IMG/VR virus record: IMGVR_UViG_3300034166_000463
Coordinates: 1-64,000 of that record
Direction: 5' to 3' (one strand)
Origin: a virus
Length of the DNA: 64,000 nt
The position numbers and the translations under genes are program-made. The notes below the pieces were generated by a model. The model did not search any database, was not told where the DNA came from, and saw only the letters and a program-made list of their open reading frames with translations. Numbering within the stretch: position 1 is the stretch's first letter; each line of letters opens with the position of its first letter. Positions 40,873-49,196 of the stretch are shown piece after piece.

Positions 40873-41403
40873 TCAAACAGGTGGCCCGAATGTCACATCT
40901 TCGATGGTAATCACAATCTCGCCGTTGTATTCCTCTGGATAATCAGCCTCGGCATAAATTGACCAAAGATTGCCGCATGCCTGCCCCATCAATCCGAGAT
41001 CGTTTAGATCAACCACGATTTCGATGGTTCCATCGCCCGTCAAAGTTTCTTCTTCGATTAGCACGTCGTTAATTTCGACTCTAATGGTAAAAGTTGTGCT
41101 GTCCGCCCCGGGTTTACCAAAAAGAAAAGCGGGGTTTTGAGCAACGATGGTGGCTTTCCAGACGCAACATGTCGCAAACTCAATCGTGCCTGATCCGCTT
41201 GTATGGTCGGGCGCTCCTTCGCCGTTTAGAATCCAGTAATCCCTGTCGTCACCAAGGGGATCTGGTAAGATGTCACCATCTATAAACTCGACTGTCCGCC
41301 ATTTCGGGGAATAATCAGACTGCTCAAAAACGTAAGCGCCTCCCCAGTTACAGCAGTAGAGCGTCCCGTCAATGTCGATAGGCTGGATCAGGTGGTTACT
41401 CAT
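40873..41403 (-). CDS. Unknown virion-region protein (176 residues)
   Basis: Beta-rich with several Cys and Trp: MSNHLIQPIDIDGTLYCCNWGGAYVFEQSDYSPKWRTVEFIDGD ... GTIEFATCCVWKATIV ... FTIRVEINDVLIEEETLTGDGTIEIVVDLNDLGLMGQACGNLWSIYAEADYPEEYNGEIVITIEDVTFG. The alternating strands suggest a jelly-roll or Ig-like domain, often at phage tail tips. It overlaps the 372-residue gene by 4 nt. GC content is above that of the giant gene. No family recognised. Confidence 0.6.
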   Translation of the reverse strand: MSNHLIQPIDIDGTLYCCNWGGAYVFEQSDYSPKWRTVEFIDGDILPDPLGDDRDYWILNGEGAPDHTSGSGTIEFATCCVWKATIVAQNPAFLFGKPGADSTTFTIRVEINDVLIEEETLTGDGTIEIVVDLNDLGLMGQACGNLWSIYAEADYPEEYNGEIVITIEDVTFGPPV

Positions 41404-42518
41404 GGCGGTGGTGTAGGTATCCCAAGGATGGTGTATTCGGTCGGTAATCCATCTATGCAGATGTTTACCGTAACCTCGTCGTATTCAACCCATTCTGGCG
41501 CGGTGCCATCATGGTGCATGACCCAGCGTTTGCCGGTATCGGGGGCAGCAGGGGCAAGCAGTAAAATCCATACCTCGGCAGTGGCGTCCCAATACAGCAT
41601 ATCGCCGTCTGTCTCTCCGTCCGGGATTCCGTCCGGGGTTCCGGTAGAAAAATCATACGTTGGATCTATCTCTATATTAACGGTGTCGGCGTTTTCGGTA
41701 ATCGTGACGCCATCTCCGGCAGTCAAGTATCTGAACTCCCAAACCCCCGTGGATGCGTTCCACCGCTTCATCACACGCGCTTCTCCCGTGCCCGGTAATG
41801 TCGTAGTGTTTTCCAGCAGCTCTGGCTGAAAATGGTCAATGTGCCCAGTGTGGAGTTGGTTGCTAATCAATGGCGGAGGTGTTGCCGTGCTTTCAGGGTC
41901 GGCGACGATCTCAGCAATGCGGATGTGTCTCTCACCTTCCGTCCCTGACTGGTCATCGCCGCCGATAAGCTCGGGAGGCAAGTCTTCCGGCCATTCCTGA
42001 CCGCTTTCAAAATCTGCGTATGTGCATTTGCCGCCTGCATCAATGGTCAATTTGACCCAGAGTTTATTCCCTGCGGCAACAGCAAGCGGCGCGTCGGGTG
42101 TCGGTAGTAATGTAATCTCGATTGGAGCGCCCGTCTCATCACTGGCGTTATGGCGAGGCACGACATGACCGAACTCGGCATAGGCATTGTATGTAATCGG
42201 ATCGTCATCAACTATGCGCAGCGTGATCCATAGCGGGGGCTTGATACCCTCGTCCAACCCGCTCCCGCCGCCGAATAGAAGGGTGTCACCTATTATTCCT
42301 TCCGGCTTAGGTGCTACGGGCGGTGGGGGGTCGAAACGCATCTCTGTAACACGCTGCTCAAGCTGTGCAGGTTGACGGTAGTTTGTCTGGCTTGACGCTT
42401 CAACCGTAGTATTGATCGGTGGTAGTTTTTTATCCTGCTCAGCCAAGCGGCGGTTCGCTTCATCCGAGGCGGACTTCAGCGCTTCGTCTATGATTGCTTG
42501 TAAGTTTCCTGCGTCCAT
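41400..42518 (-). CDS. Unknown tail-associated protein (372 residues)
   Basis: N-terminal helical part (IIDEALKSASDEANRRLAEQDKKL), a Pro-rich linker (FDPPPPVAPKPEG), then beta-rich domains. The last third has fibre-like words (DGETDGDMLYWDATAEVWILL and TLPGTGEARVMKRWNASTGVWEFRYLTAGDGVTI) as found in tail fibre shaft or attachment regions. It stands between a 723-residue tail protein and a small beta protein, in a locally GC-rich patch. No definite family. Confidence 0.6.
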   Translation of the reverse strand: MDAGNLQAIIDEALKSASDEANRRLAEQDKKLPPINTTVEASSQTNYRQPAQLEQRVTEMRFDPPPPVAPKPEGIIGDTLLFGGGSGLDEGIKPPLWITLRIVDDDPITYNAYAEFGHVVPRHNASDETGAPIEITLLPTPDAPLAVAAGNKLWVKLTIDAGGKCTYADFESGQEWPEDLPPELIGGDDQSGTEGERHIRIAEIVADPESTATPPPLISNQLHTGHIDHFQPELLENTTTLPGTGEARVMKRWNASTGVWEFRYLTAGDGVTITENADTVNIEIDPTYDFSTGTPDGIPDGETDGDMLYWDATAEVWILLLAPAAPDTGKRWVMHHDGTAPEWVEYDEVTVNICIDGLPTEYTILGIPTPPP

Positions 42519-42522
42519 GGTG

Positions 42523-44694
42523 TTAGGGGGCTAGAACTGAGAGATCCACAACCACTGCGGTAACGCGCACCATTCCGTAGCCATAAATGCTTGCGGAACT
42601 AGATTTAATGAAGCGTCCGTATTGTATTTCTGAAGGAGATGTGGCTTCTAAAGTATTAGGTGATACAATCACTTCAGCATCAGTGGGATCAAAGTCGGTT
42701 TTGAGGGTCAAAGTGCTATCAATAGTTTCTAGCTTCGTCAGTAGGAATTGCTTTTGTAAGGGCGTTACTTCTTCCCCCGCATAAGTTGGAGGAATCGCTT
42801 CAAGAGCATCGCGGACAGCTTGAACACGCGCTTCATTGGCTGCAACAATCGCTGCCCAAGTCGCGTCTAGTAGCCCTGCTGGAGATGTGAAATCGGAGTA
42901 TGTTACTTCAATTCCCAGTGTACCGTGTAGAGTTGCAGGCAGCACGCCTACATTTGTAAATGCAGAAACCGAAGAACTCTCACTGGCCGAGGCCGAATTA
43001 TCCGATATGCTTTCTGAGAAAGATCGTTGCGCTCCGTTGCCAGAGATGACGATGCGAGATGAGATAGGCCGATACATTGGCCACGGTTCGGCATTTACCG
43101 CAGCCAGTATATCTCCCGGAGAAGATCCACCTAACGGTAGGAAAAACACATGAATCTCGGAAGCAACTGGCCCACTATACCCCTCTTCAATCTCGTAAGT
43201 CAGATCGGCACTGACGGCTAACGAGCTAGTGTTTGACCCGCTGTAAGAGTTACCCCATCCGTAAGAGTTGCCGTTACCTACCGAACGAGACGCTAAAACC
43301 GAAACGCTCTTTAGGACATTGGGGAGTTGGATGTTCTCCTGAGATGGCAGGGTGAGATGAATCCCGGCTAGTGCAGCTTGGACAGCGGAGCGGTTCACGG
43401 TGCGCTCCTTAGAGCGGTATTCGTCAATAGGTTCAGTGTCACTACCCGGACTATTAGTCCCCGCAGGAACAACTTGCTCGGTAAATGGCAGGTCGATGTC
43501 GAGATCGGTGTCATACTTGGAGCCTGATAATGAAGGGAAAGAATCCATCGTCCCAACTTCCTCAATGAACTTACCTTGACCAATCGGTGTGACTTTGCTT
43601 TTGATAATGCTAAATCCACCTGCGGCATTCTTTCTTTCAGATGCGAGTGTTTCCTCCGTAGTCAGGATTCCTCCGCCAAAAGCTGCAACCCACTCAGTCC
43701 CCGTCAAAGGGTTATCCGTGTCGATTGTCTCCGTTGTGATCTTCTTTTCGTATCGGTAATCATTGATCTTGGTTACTTGAACCTCCACCTCATCGCCGGT
43801 AGGTGTAGCGGGTGCCGGAAGGTTGTCCACGTTGGCCGCCGCGAGATCAATGGGGGTGGTGGTCTGCACTACATTCGTGCTTGCGCGGAACTTCTGTGGA
43901 GTAGGGTTTTCTCTGGCCTTACTCTTGACTTGCCCAATCGGCCAATCATCGGTGAGTGCCCCGCTAGTTTCGCGCTTGAGGGTGATCTGCTGCTCAATGA
44001 CGGCAAACCAGTTATCGGAAAGCTGCTCGCCAGAGCGAGAAATTTTGAGGTTTACTTGCATTCCCCAATAGGGGTTCTTGTCGTCGGCCACTAGTGTCTC
44101 GATAGCGACTCCGCTAACCGTCTCGCCCCGGTAATACAGGGTGGTGGTGCGGGAAAGGTTTACGCCGAGCGCTTCGTTAAAACCGTTGTCGGTGATTGTT
44201 GCCCTTTTCACATAGACGTGCGTTTCCGCGACGTAGAGAGAATCGAGTTCCTGCTCACCGATACGAGTCTGCCGTTTCTCGGCGAGGACGTAAGCTCCAG
44301 TAAAAAGGGACTCAGGGTCGTTCGGCATAGTCGCCCCCATTGCCGGAGTGTCTGGGGTGAACGCTGAACGGAGCGTGACGTAGGTGCGAGCTACAGCGTC
44401 GAATCTCGTGCCACCGATGTCGGCCTTTGTATAAGAGAAGTTGTAGTCGTCCTGATTCTCACGCTTAGCAGCATACCACCATTGTTGTTCCGCGCTTGGA
44501 TTAGAACCTTTTACAACAGGAGTAACAAAAATCAATTCATGGTCTGGATACCTAGTTTTATTAGGATGTGGATCTCCATAATTCCAATTCTCATTCCTAG
44601 GAATGTTTGAATCTTTTATTTCATAGAATAAAAGATCAGAAGGAACTGGAGTTGGAAAAGACTTAACTTGTTGCCATTCATTTACGATAGCCAT
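42523..44694 (-). CDS. Large unknown tail/structural protein (723 residues)
   Basis: Largely beta with a few helices near the C-terminus (TWAAIVAANEARVQAVRDALEAIPPT). The first ~60 codons are AT-rich, the rest clearly GC-richer, which hints at module exchange within the gene. A Gly/Ser/Asn-rich stretch (SRSVGNGNSYGWGNSYSGSNTSSLAVSADL) lies near the middle and a Ser-rich one (SESISDNSASASESSSVSAF) later. It could be a tail tube or nozzle protein by size and place after the lysis genes, but no motif decides this. Confidence 0.6.
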   Translation of the reverse strand: MAIVNEWQQVKSFPTPVPSDLLFYEIKDSNIPRNENWNYGDPHPNKTRYPDHELIFVTPVVKGSNPSAEQQWWYAAKRENQDDYNFSYTKADIGGTRFDAVARTYVTLRSAFTPDTPAMGATMPNDPESLFTGAYVLAEKRQTRIGEQELDSLYVAETHVYVKRATITDNGFNEALGVNLSRTTTLYYRGETVSGVAIETLVADDKNPYWGMQVNLKISRSGEQLSDNWFAVIEQQITLKRETSGALTDDWPIGQVKSKARENPTPQKFRASTNVVQTTTPIDLAAANVDNLPAPATPTGDEVEVQVTKINDYRYEKKITTETIDTDNPLTGTEWVAAFGGGILTTEETLASERKNAAGGFSIIKSKVTPIGQGKFIEEVGTMDSFPSLSGSKYDTDLDIDLPFTEQVVPAGTNSPGSDTEPIDEYRSKERTVNRSAVQAALAGIHLTLPSQENIQLPNVLKSVSVLASRSVGNGNSYGWGNSYSGSNTSSLAVSADLTYEIEEGYSGPVASEIHVFFLPLGGSSPGDILAAVNAEPWPMYRPISSRIVISGNGAQRSFSESISDNSASASESSSVSAFTNVGVLPATLHGTLGIEVTYSDFTSPAGLLDATWAAIVAANEARVQAVRDALEAIPPTYAGEEVTPLQKQFLLTKLETIDSTLTLKTDFDPTDAEVIVSPNTLEATSPSEIQYGRFIKSSSASIYGYGMVRVTAVVVDLSVLAP

Positions 44695-44753
44695 TGAATT
44701 GAATTTGTTTAAATTGTTAAATTATAATTAAATTAAATCTAATTGAAATCAAG

Positions 44754-44984
44754 CTATTTTGCTTTTTTGTAAACATTCGCTAGCGTTCCGTTCAATGTGA
44801 CTTTTCGCTTCGTCAATTCGCCGCTTTTGCACATCCTTGCTAGGCGGCAGCGAACTGACGAGTTAGTCGTCTTGGTTTTCTCCATGACCATTTCCGCCGT
44901 GAACTCGTCAGGCTCCATTTCTTGCTGGCTGAGTTGCTCAACAATCCAGTCCATGCCGCTAACTTTCGGGATGCTTTTTGCCAT
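44754..44984 (-). CDS. Small winged-helix-like protein
   Basis: 76 residues: SGMDWIVEQLSQQEMEPDEFTAEMVMEKTKTTNSSVRCRLARMCKSGELTKRKVTLNGTLANVYKKAK. Helix-turn-helix (EFTAEMVMEKTKTTNSSVRCRLARM) followed by a short wing (GELTKRKVTLNGTLANVY) fits a small winged helix that might regulate late genes. The start overlaps the stop of the metallophosphoesterase by 1 nt. Confidence 0.6.
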   Translation of the reverse strand: MAKSIPKVSGMDWIVEQLSQQEMEPDEFTAEMVMEKTKTTNSSVRCRLARMCKSGELTKRKVTLNGTLANVYKKAK

Positions 44985-45784
44985 TATGGTATGTATTTAC
45001 GTTGGTGAAATAGTGGAAGGTCGCCCTTGTCGGTCGTTCTTGCGTCTAGAATGATGCAGGAGGGCTCTACAATAGCGTCTGGGACTACTTTGTAGCCGTG
45101 GCGGGTCAAGCCCTGCCATGCGCCCGTGATAAGCGAGGCTTGGTTGCCGTCCGTCCAGATTCCATGCCGATGGCGATGCGCCCGACAAATCACCGATGGG
45201 ACACGCTTGCCAACCCTAGCGCGGGTGTGGGTGATTGTCCCAAGTGCGATAGAATGCGCTCCAGCTTCAAGATACGGGCGGGAGGTAGCTGAGATATGGT
45301 GGGCGAAGTTGATAAGCGTCCCGTTGATTTCAATGTCGAGGTTGTCCCAAGCGTTTTGCCCGTTCTCTGGGTTTTTCGATGCTCCTAGAACTTTGCCCAA
45401 CCGAATCTCGTCATTGCGCGTGTGGCACTCCGTTCCTTTGATGATGTGGACTGCGGATGCCTTGCTTGTCACGGGTTCAAGAATCTGAATTACAGCGGAA
45501 GATTGATCCCCAATATCGGCACTCATCACTTGGGTCGTCCGGTGGTGGATTCCTTCAACTAGGTCTCCGTTGATTACCAACTCGTAAGGCTCATCCCCTA
45601 CGGTTTTGACTATCCACTCATGGCAGTCTTTCCAGCAAGCCCACAGCCATTGCTGGAATGCGTTTTGCCCGATGGGGACTCCTTCGGTGGATACGAAATC
45701 AGATGGCCATAGCCCGACAACTGAGCCGATATGCAAGTCGGACAAGAGGACAATGATTTTAGACTTGCTTTTCAGTGGTTTCAT
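44984..45784 (-). CDS. Calcineurin-like metallophosphoesterase
   Basis: 266 residues. The five metal-site blocks are readable: SDLHIGS (15-21, DxH), VINGDLVEG (about 70-78, GDxx), KGTECH (near 117, in place of GNH), INFAHHIS (about 155) and CRAHRHRHG (about 200). GTEC in place of GNHE is a departure, but His follows. Such phage enzymes hydrolyse phosphodiesters or remove 2',3'-cyclic or terminal phosphates; the substrate cannot be told. It is located between endolysin and a winged-helix protein in the late operon. Confidence 0.85.
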   Translation of the reverse strand: MKPLKSKSKIIVLLSDLHIGSVVGLWPSDFVSTEGVPIGQNAFQQWLWACWKDCHEWIVKTVGDEPYELVINGDLVEGIHHRTTQVMSADIGDQSSAVIQILEPVTSKASAVHIIKGTECHTRNDEIRLGKVLGASKNPENGQNAWDNLDIEINGTLINFAHHISATSRPYLEAGAHSIALGTITHTRARVGKRVPSVICRAHRHRHGIWTDGNQASLITGAWQGLTRHGYKVVPDAIVEPSCIILDARTTDKGDLPLFHQRKYIP

Positions 45785-45840
45785 TTGCGTGTAATGTTGC
45801 TCAAATCAGACGGAATCCCCGCTTTTGCGCGATTGTTTGC

Positions 45841-46338
45841 TCAAACGTTAAATCGAATGCGTGAACGAATTCGGGAAATGTTTCGCTTTTTTAAATAAAC
45901 ACCACCGCCCTCGCGTGATCCAGCGTCGTCAGTATTTCCTTCTGCAACAGTAACATTGCCCTTCTTGTCGGGTGAGGATACCGCGATGCCGATATGGGAG
46001 AAGGTGAAGATCACAATGTCACCAGCCATAATGTCTTTGCCTGGAGACCGCCGCAACCAAGTCGTCGAGTCTTGCGCGATAGACCAGTTCTCAAAATCCC
46101 ATGCGCCAGCGGTTCTCGGACGCTTGAACGTCTTTGTCTGCTTCGTGTTGGATGATGCCAACGCCTCGCGGATCACCCAGCAGACGAAAGCCGCGCACCA
46201 CGGCCATCCCTTGTTTGGGTTCAGCCATGTCGCCGCCTTGTATTCGTTCACGCGAACGCCGCAGTTTGTATTACCGACTTCACGAACGCCGACTTCCGCC
46301 TTGGCGATACGGATAATTTCTGTTATAAGGTTTTTCAT
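45841..46338 (-). CDS. CHAP-type endolysin
   Basis: 165 residues. NCGVRVNEYKAATWLNPNKGWPWCAAFVCWVI places the catalytic Cys48 in the CHAP/NlpC-like core, and FTFSHIGIAVSS the catalytic His115; VTVAEGNTDDAGSREGGGVYLKKR completes the fold as in phage CHAP and amidase-5-like lysins. It cleaves peptidoglycan peptides at lysis. No signal peptide is visible, so release depends on the holin encoded just upstream. The gene overlaps the holin gene by 4 nt. Confidence 0.88.
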   Translation of the reverse strand: MKNLITEIIRIAKAEVGVREVGNTNCGVRVNEYKAATWLNPNKGWPWCAAFVCWVIREALASSNTKQTKTFKRPRTAGAWDFENWSIAQDSTTWLRRSPGKDIMAGDIVIFTFSHIGIAVSSPDKKGNVTVAEGNTDDAGSREGGGVYLKKRNISRIRSRIRFNV

Positions 46339-46601
46339 TTCCAGATTTTCATTATGATTGCCAGAGCAATTCCGCCGATGAAGTTAAGTATCAGAATCCC
46401 ACCAAGAAAGCGAGCTTGATTTTCCTCTAGGCTACGGACGCGGCTTGCTAAATCCTCATGCCTATCAACAGGGGCGAACTCGTTGCGGATTTTCCCAATC
46501 TCCACAAGAACCATATCCAGCTTTTCGCCATTCTTCCGCATTTCATCACGGACGGATTGCCGCCACTCGCGGGAAAGCTCTGCTGTTTCGTTGTCGCTCA
46601 T
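46335..46601 (-). CDS. Holin-like membrane protein (XhlA type)
   Basis: 88 residues from ATG 46601 (MSDNETAELSREWRQSVRDEMRKNGEKLDMVLVEIGKIRNEFAPVDRHEDLASRVRSLEENQARFLGGILILNFIGGIALAIIMKIWK). A coiled-coil N-terminal domain is followed by one C-terminal membrane helix (FLGGILILNFIGGIALAIIM), the topology of XhlA/hemolysin-type holins. It overlaps DUF1353 by 4 nt and endolysin by 4 nt, forming a compact lysis cassette. Confidence 0.78.
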   Translation of the reverse strand: MSDNETAELSREWRQSVRDEMRKNGEKLDMVLVEIGKIRNEFAPVDRHEDLASRVRSLEENQARFLGGILILNFIGGIALAIIMKIWK

Positions 46602-46999
46602 TCTGGTTGGAAGTCGTCTTGTAGTTTGCTTTTCTTGTAGCCTTTCCATCCGCCAAGGCGAACGGCACGGTGGATCATACGGCGGGTCAGCCAGCCGACA
46701 CCAAGGTCGTGCATCGCGTCGAGGAAGATTTGATCCGCCTCTTCACGGGTAATGTGAAACGAACTAGCTTTGGAGTAGAGATAGTCGTGAATGAGTGCGG
46801 CGGGGAAGTAAGTACCGAACGGTGAAAAGATGTTCCAGAACACGCGTGGGACTGACGCTCCGTCCGTCTTGAAGCCAGTAGGTAGCTCAATCCACCCGAT
46901 ACGGGAGTAGTATCGGAACGGCGCAGTGAGTTGAAAGATGCGTGAGTCGCCCCGCATCCCTGCGTCTTTGAAAATGGCGGTGTCGGGAAACTTGGTCAT
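46598..46999 (-). CDS. DUF1353 protein of the lysis cassette
   Basis: 133 residues with the DUF1353 signature: FRYYSRIGWIELPTGFKTDGASVPRVFWNIFSPFGTYFPAALIHDYLYSKASSFHITREEADQIFLDAM. This family is regularly found in phage lysis or tail-end regions; its function is unproven, and a peptidase-like role has been suggested from HDYLY. Full length for the family. It overlaps the holin gene by ATGA. Confidence 0.88.
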   Translation of the reverse strand: MTKFPDTAIFKDAGMRGDSRIFQLTAPFRYYSRIGWIELPTGFKTDGASVPRVFWNIFSPFGTYFPAALIHDYLYSKASSFHITREEADQIFLDAMHDLGVGWLTRRMIHRAVRLGGWKGYKKSKLQDDFQPE

Positions 47000-47039
47000 G
47001 GCATTATGTTGTTACGGCTTTGATGACTACGAAGGCATT

Positions 47040-48737
47040 TCAAAGAATCGCTTCGGCAATCAGCCTAGCTCTTTGCGCTGTTATGTTTTGTGTTGCCGAG
47101 TGGTTCGCCATGTAAACAGCAACCTCTTCGTTATTTGCGAGGGAGATCATCCATGATGTGACCAACTTGGCGGCATCATTAGCGGAATTGGTGAAGGCGC
47201 GGCACTCGGTTTCAACTCTCGCAGACAAACTCCCAGCCACACCCGCGTAAAGCATGATCCCAAGTATATCGTCATTGCTTGCGGTAGCATCTACGCTGGC
47301 ATAAACCCGAAACACTCGGGTCACGCCTGACGTATTCTTGATGGAGAAAGTGCTCGCAGCTCCGAGAGACATGTTTGAATTAACTCCGGTATCTAAAGTT
47401 CCTGCGTTTGTAAGCGGGTAGTAGGTTCCAATTACCGAAACAGTCACGGCGGTGAAAGCTGTCATGCGGGAAATCTGACCCCTAACTAGGCTTACTTGAT
47501 TAGTTCCGCCATTCGCAACGGGCAGAGTTCCAGTGACGCCAGTAGTTAGAGGCAAACCAGTGCAGCTAGTAAGCGTTCCAGAAGTGGGCGTGCCCAAGAT
47601 CGGCGTGACCAAAGTCGGAGAAGTAGCCAGTGCGTTAGCTCCACTTCCTGTCGAAGTAGTCACACCAGTTCCGCCATTCGCAACGGGCAGAGTTCCAGTA
47701 ACACCAGTGGTTAAAGGCAGACCAGTGCAGCTTGTGAGTGTGCCGGAAGTAGGCGTACCCAAGATTGGTGTAACTAAGGTCGGGGAGGTAGCGAAGACAA
47801 GCGCACCTGATCCTGTCTCACCTGTAACTGCCGCAGCAAGATTCGCACTTGAAGGAGTTGCGAGGAAAGTTGCTACTCCAGTACCGAGTCCAGAAACTCC
47901 AGTGGATATGGGTAAACCAGTGCAGCTTGTGAGTGTGCCAGAAGTGGGCGTTCCTAAAATCGGTGTGACAAAAGTCGGAGAAGTAGCTAGTGCGTTGGCT
48001 CCACTTCCGGTCGAAGTAGTTACGCCAGTGCCGCCATTCGCAACGGGTAGAGTGCCAGAGACGTGAGTGGTTAGTCCTATTTTTCCGTAGGCTGGGGCTG
48101 TGCCAATACCGCCAGAAAGTAGAGCGTTACCAGTAGCAACATCGGCAAGTTTTGACAAAGCCGTAGAGCTGCTGGCGAAGGGGATGTCTCCGATAGCGTA
48201 AGAGGACTGTCCAGTTCCGCCATTTGCTGCTGGGAGAGTCCCGGAGACGTGAGTGGTAAGTCCTACCTTTCCGTAGGCGGGGGCTACTCCTACTCCGCCG
48301 GAGAGGAGAGCGTTGCCCGTGGCGGCATCAACTATGCCCAAGGTGGATCGTGCAGACGTCGCATCAGCCTGCTTCAAGAATCCAGTAGATGCGTCCAGCA
48401 TGAAAGTGGAAGACTCAATTTCCGCAACGTCCCCCGACCCTGAAGTTGGTTTGCCTAGGATAGACAAGCCTGCCACGTTCTGCATCTTGGCGAAGGTGAC
48501 GGCATCGTTGGCAATGGTCGCTACGCCAGTATTCGATACAGTGACATTCCCAGTAAGAGCTACTGACGTAGGGACGTTCGAGCCATTACCGACTAGGATG
48601 TTTCCGCTGGTCAGGGTCGCCAGCTTACTAAACGCAATCGCTGCGTTGGATGCAACGGATGTATTTGTAACAGAACCTGCGGATGGCGTGCTAACGCCAA
48701 CGTCGGAAATGGTTAAGGTATAGGTGTCTGATGGCAT
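47040..48737 (-). CDS. Tail fibre with repeated beta-shaft units
   Basis: 565 residues. Three ~55-residue units carry SPTxVTPILGTPTSGTLTSCTGLP(L/I), and four carry TLP(A/V)ANGGTG or TLPVANGGT(N), typical of phage fibre shafts. At DNA level the units are nearly identical (47510-48070), so they recombine easily. The C-terminal ~140 residues (FSIKNTSGVTRVFRVYASVDATASNDDILGIMLYAGVAGSLSARVETECRAF...) form a globular beta domain, probably the receptor-binding head. N-terminus MPSDTYTLTISDVGVSTPSAG would attach to the virion. Confidence 0.85.
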   Translation of the reverse strand: MPSDTYTLTISDVGVSTPSAGSVTNTSVASNAAIAFSKLATLTSGNILVGNGSNVPTSVALTGNVTVSNTGVATIANDAVTFAKMQNVAGLSILGKPTSGSGDVAEIESSTFMLDASTGFLKQADATSARSTLGIVDAATGNALLSGGVGVAPAYGKVGLTTHVSGTLPAANGGTGQSSYAIGDIPFASSSTALSKLADVATGNALLSGGIGTAPAYGKIGLTTHVSGTLPVANGGTGVTTSTGSGANALATSPTFVTPILGTPTSGTLTSCTGLPISTGVSGLGTGVATFLATPSSANLAAAVTGETGSGALVFATSPTLVTPILGTPTSGTLTSCTGLPLTTGVTGTLPVANGGTGVTTSTGSGANALATSPTLVTPILGTPTSGTLTSCTGLPLTTGVTGTLPVANGGTNQVSLVRGQISRMTAFTAVTVSVIGTYYPLTNAGTLDTGVNSNMSLGAASTFSIKNTSGVTRVFRVYASVDATASNDDILGIMLYAGVAGSLSARVETECRAFTNSANDAAKLVTSWMISLANNEEVAVYMANHSATQNITAQRARLIAEAIL

Positions 48738-48741
48738 TTTA

Positions 48742-49104
48742 TTAGCTGATTGGATCTATTGGAACCCCTCTAGTTATGTTGGCTCGCGCAGTCACTGAAC
48801 CATAAAGCAAACGCTCTGTCGAGCCACTTCGAATCATAAATATGTCATAACTGTATCTACCGTCAGGACGAAGTAATAGCGTATTTGCTTCCGTGAGGTT
48901 AAACGATACCTGTCCGTTTACTCCACTATCAAGAATAACATAAGCAAAAGAAACAGCTTCTGTATTATTAACTAAATCACGAATGTCAGCGTAGAACGCA
49001 ACACTACCAATGTTCACGGCGGTTCCAGCCTGATTCTGGATCGTCAGCACGAACGTGTATTCGGCTGCCCGATCAATCGTGATGTTGTAGTTGGCGGCGA
49101 GCAT
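48742..49104 (-). CDS. Small beta-sandwich virion protein
   Basis: 120 residues: MLAANYNITIDRAAEYTFVLTIQNQAGTAVNIGSVAFYADIRDLVNNTEAVSFAYVILDSGVNGQVSFNLTEANTLLLRPDGRYSYDIFMIRSGSTERLLYGSVTARANITRGVPIDPIS. NITIDRGAxxxxxxxxxxxxGxPxxxxG-like order and DIFxxRxGxxxRLLxGxVxVxxxVT are a common pattern of small phage tail/neck beta proteins, often next to fibres. It probably links the fibres or decorates the tail. Confidence 0.65.
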   Translation of the reverse strand: MLAANYNITIDRAAEYTFVLTIQNQAGTAVNIGSVAFYADIRDLVNNTEAVSFAYVILDSGVNGQVSFNLTEANTLLLRPDGRYSYDIFMIRSGSTERLLYGSVTARANITRGVPIDPIS

Positions 49105-49135
49105 AGGATAGGCTTCTCAGTTAAACAGTCAAACT

Positions 49136-49163
49136 CCCGCCAGCGAGCCTAGCAGGCTGCGGG
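49136..49163 (-). terminator. Hairpin between tailspike and next gene
   Basis: CCCGC/GCGGG outer and AGCCT/AGGCT inner stems in the 92-nt gap after the tailspike stop. GC-rich, with no T run on the minus strand; a transcription pause or terminator is possible. Confidence 0.4.
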
Positions 49164-49196
49164 TGTCGCGTGGGCGGGGCGGGTGTTTGGGGTGGG

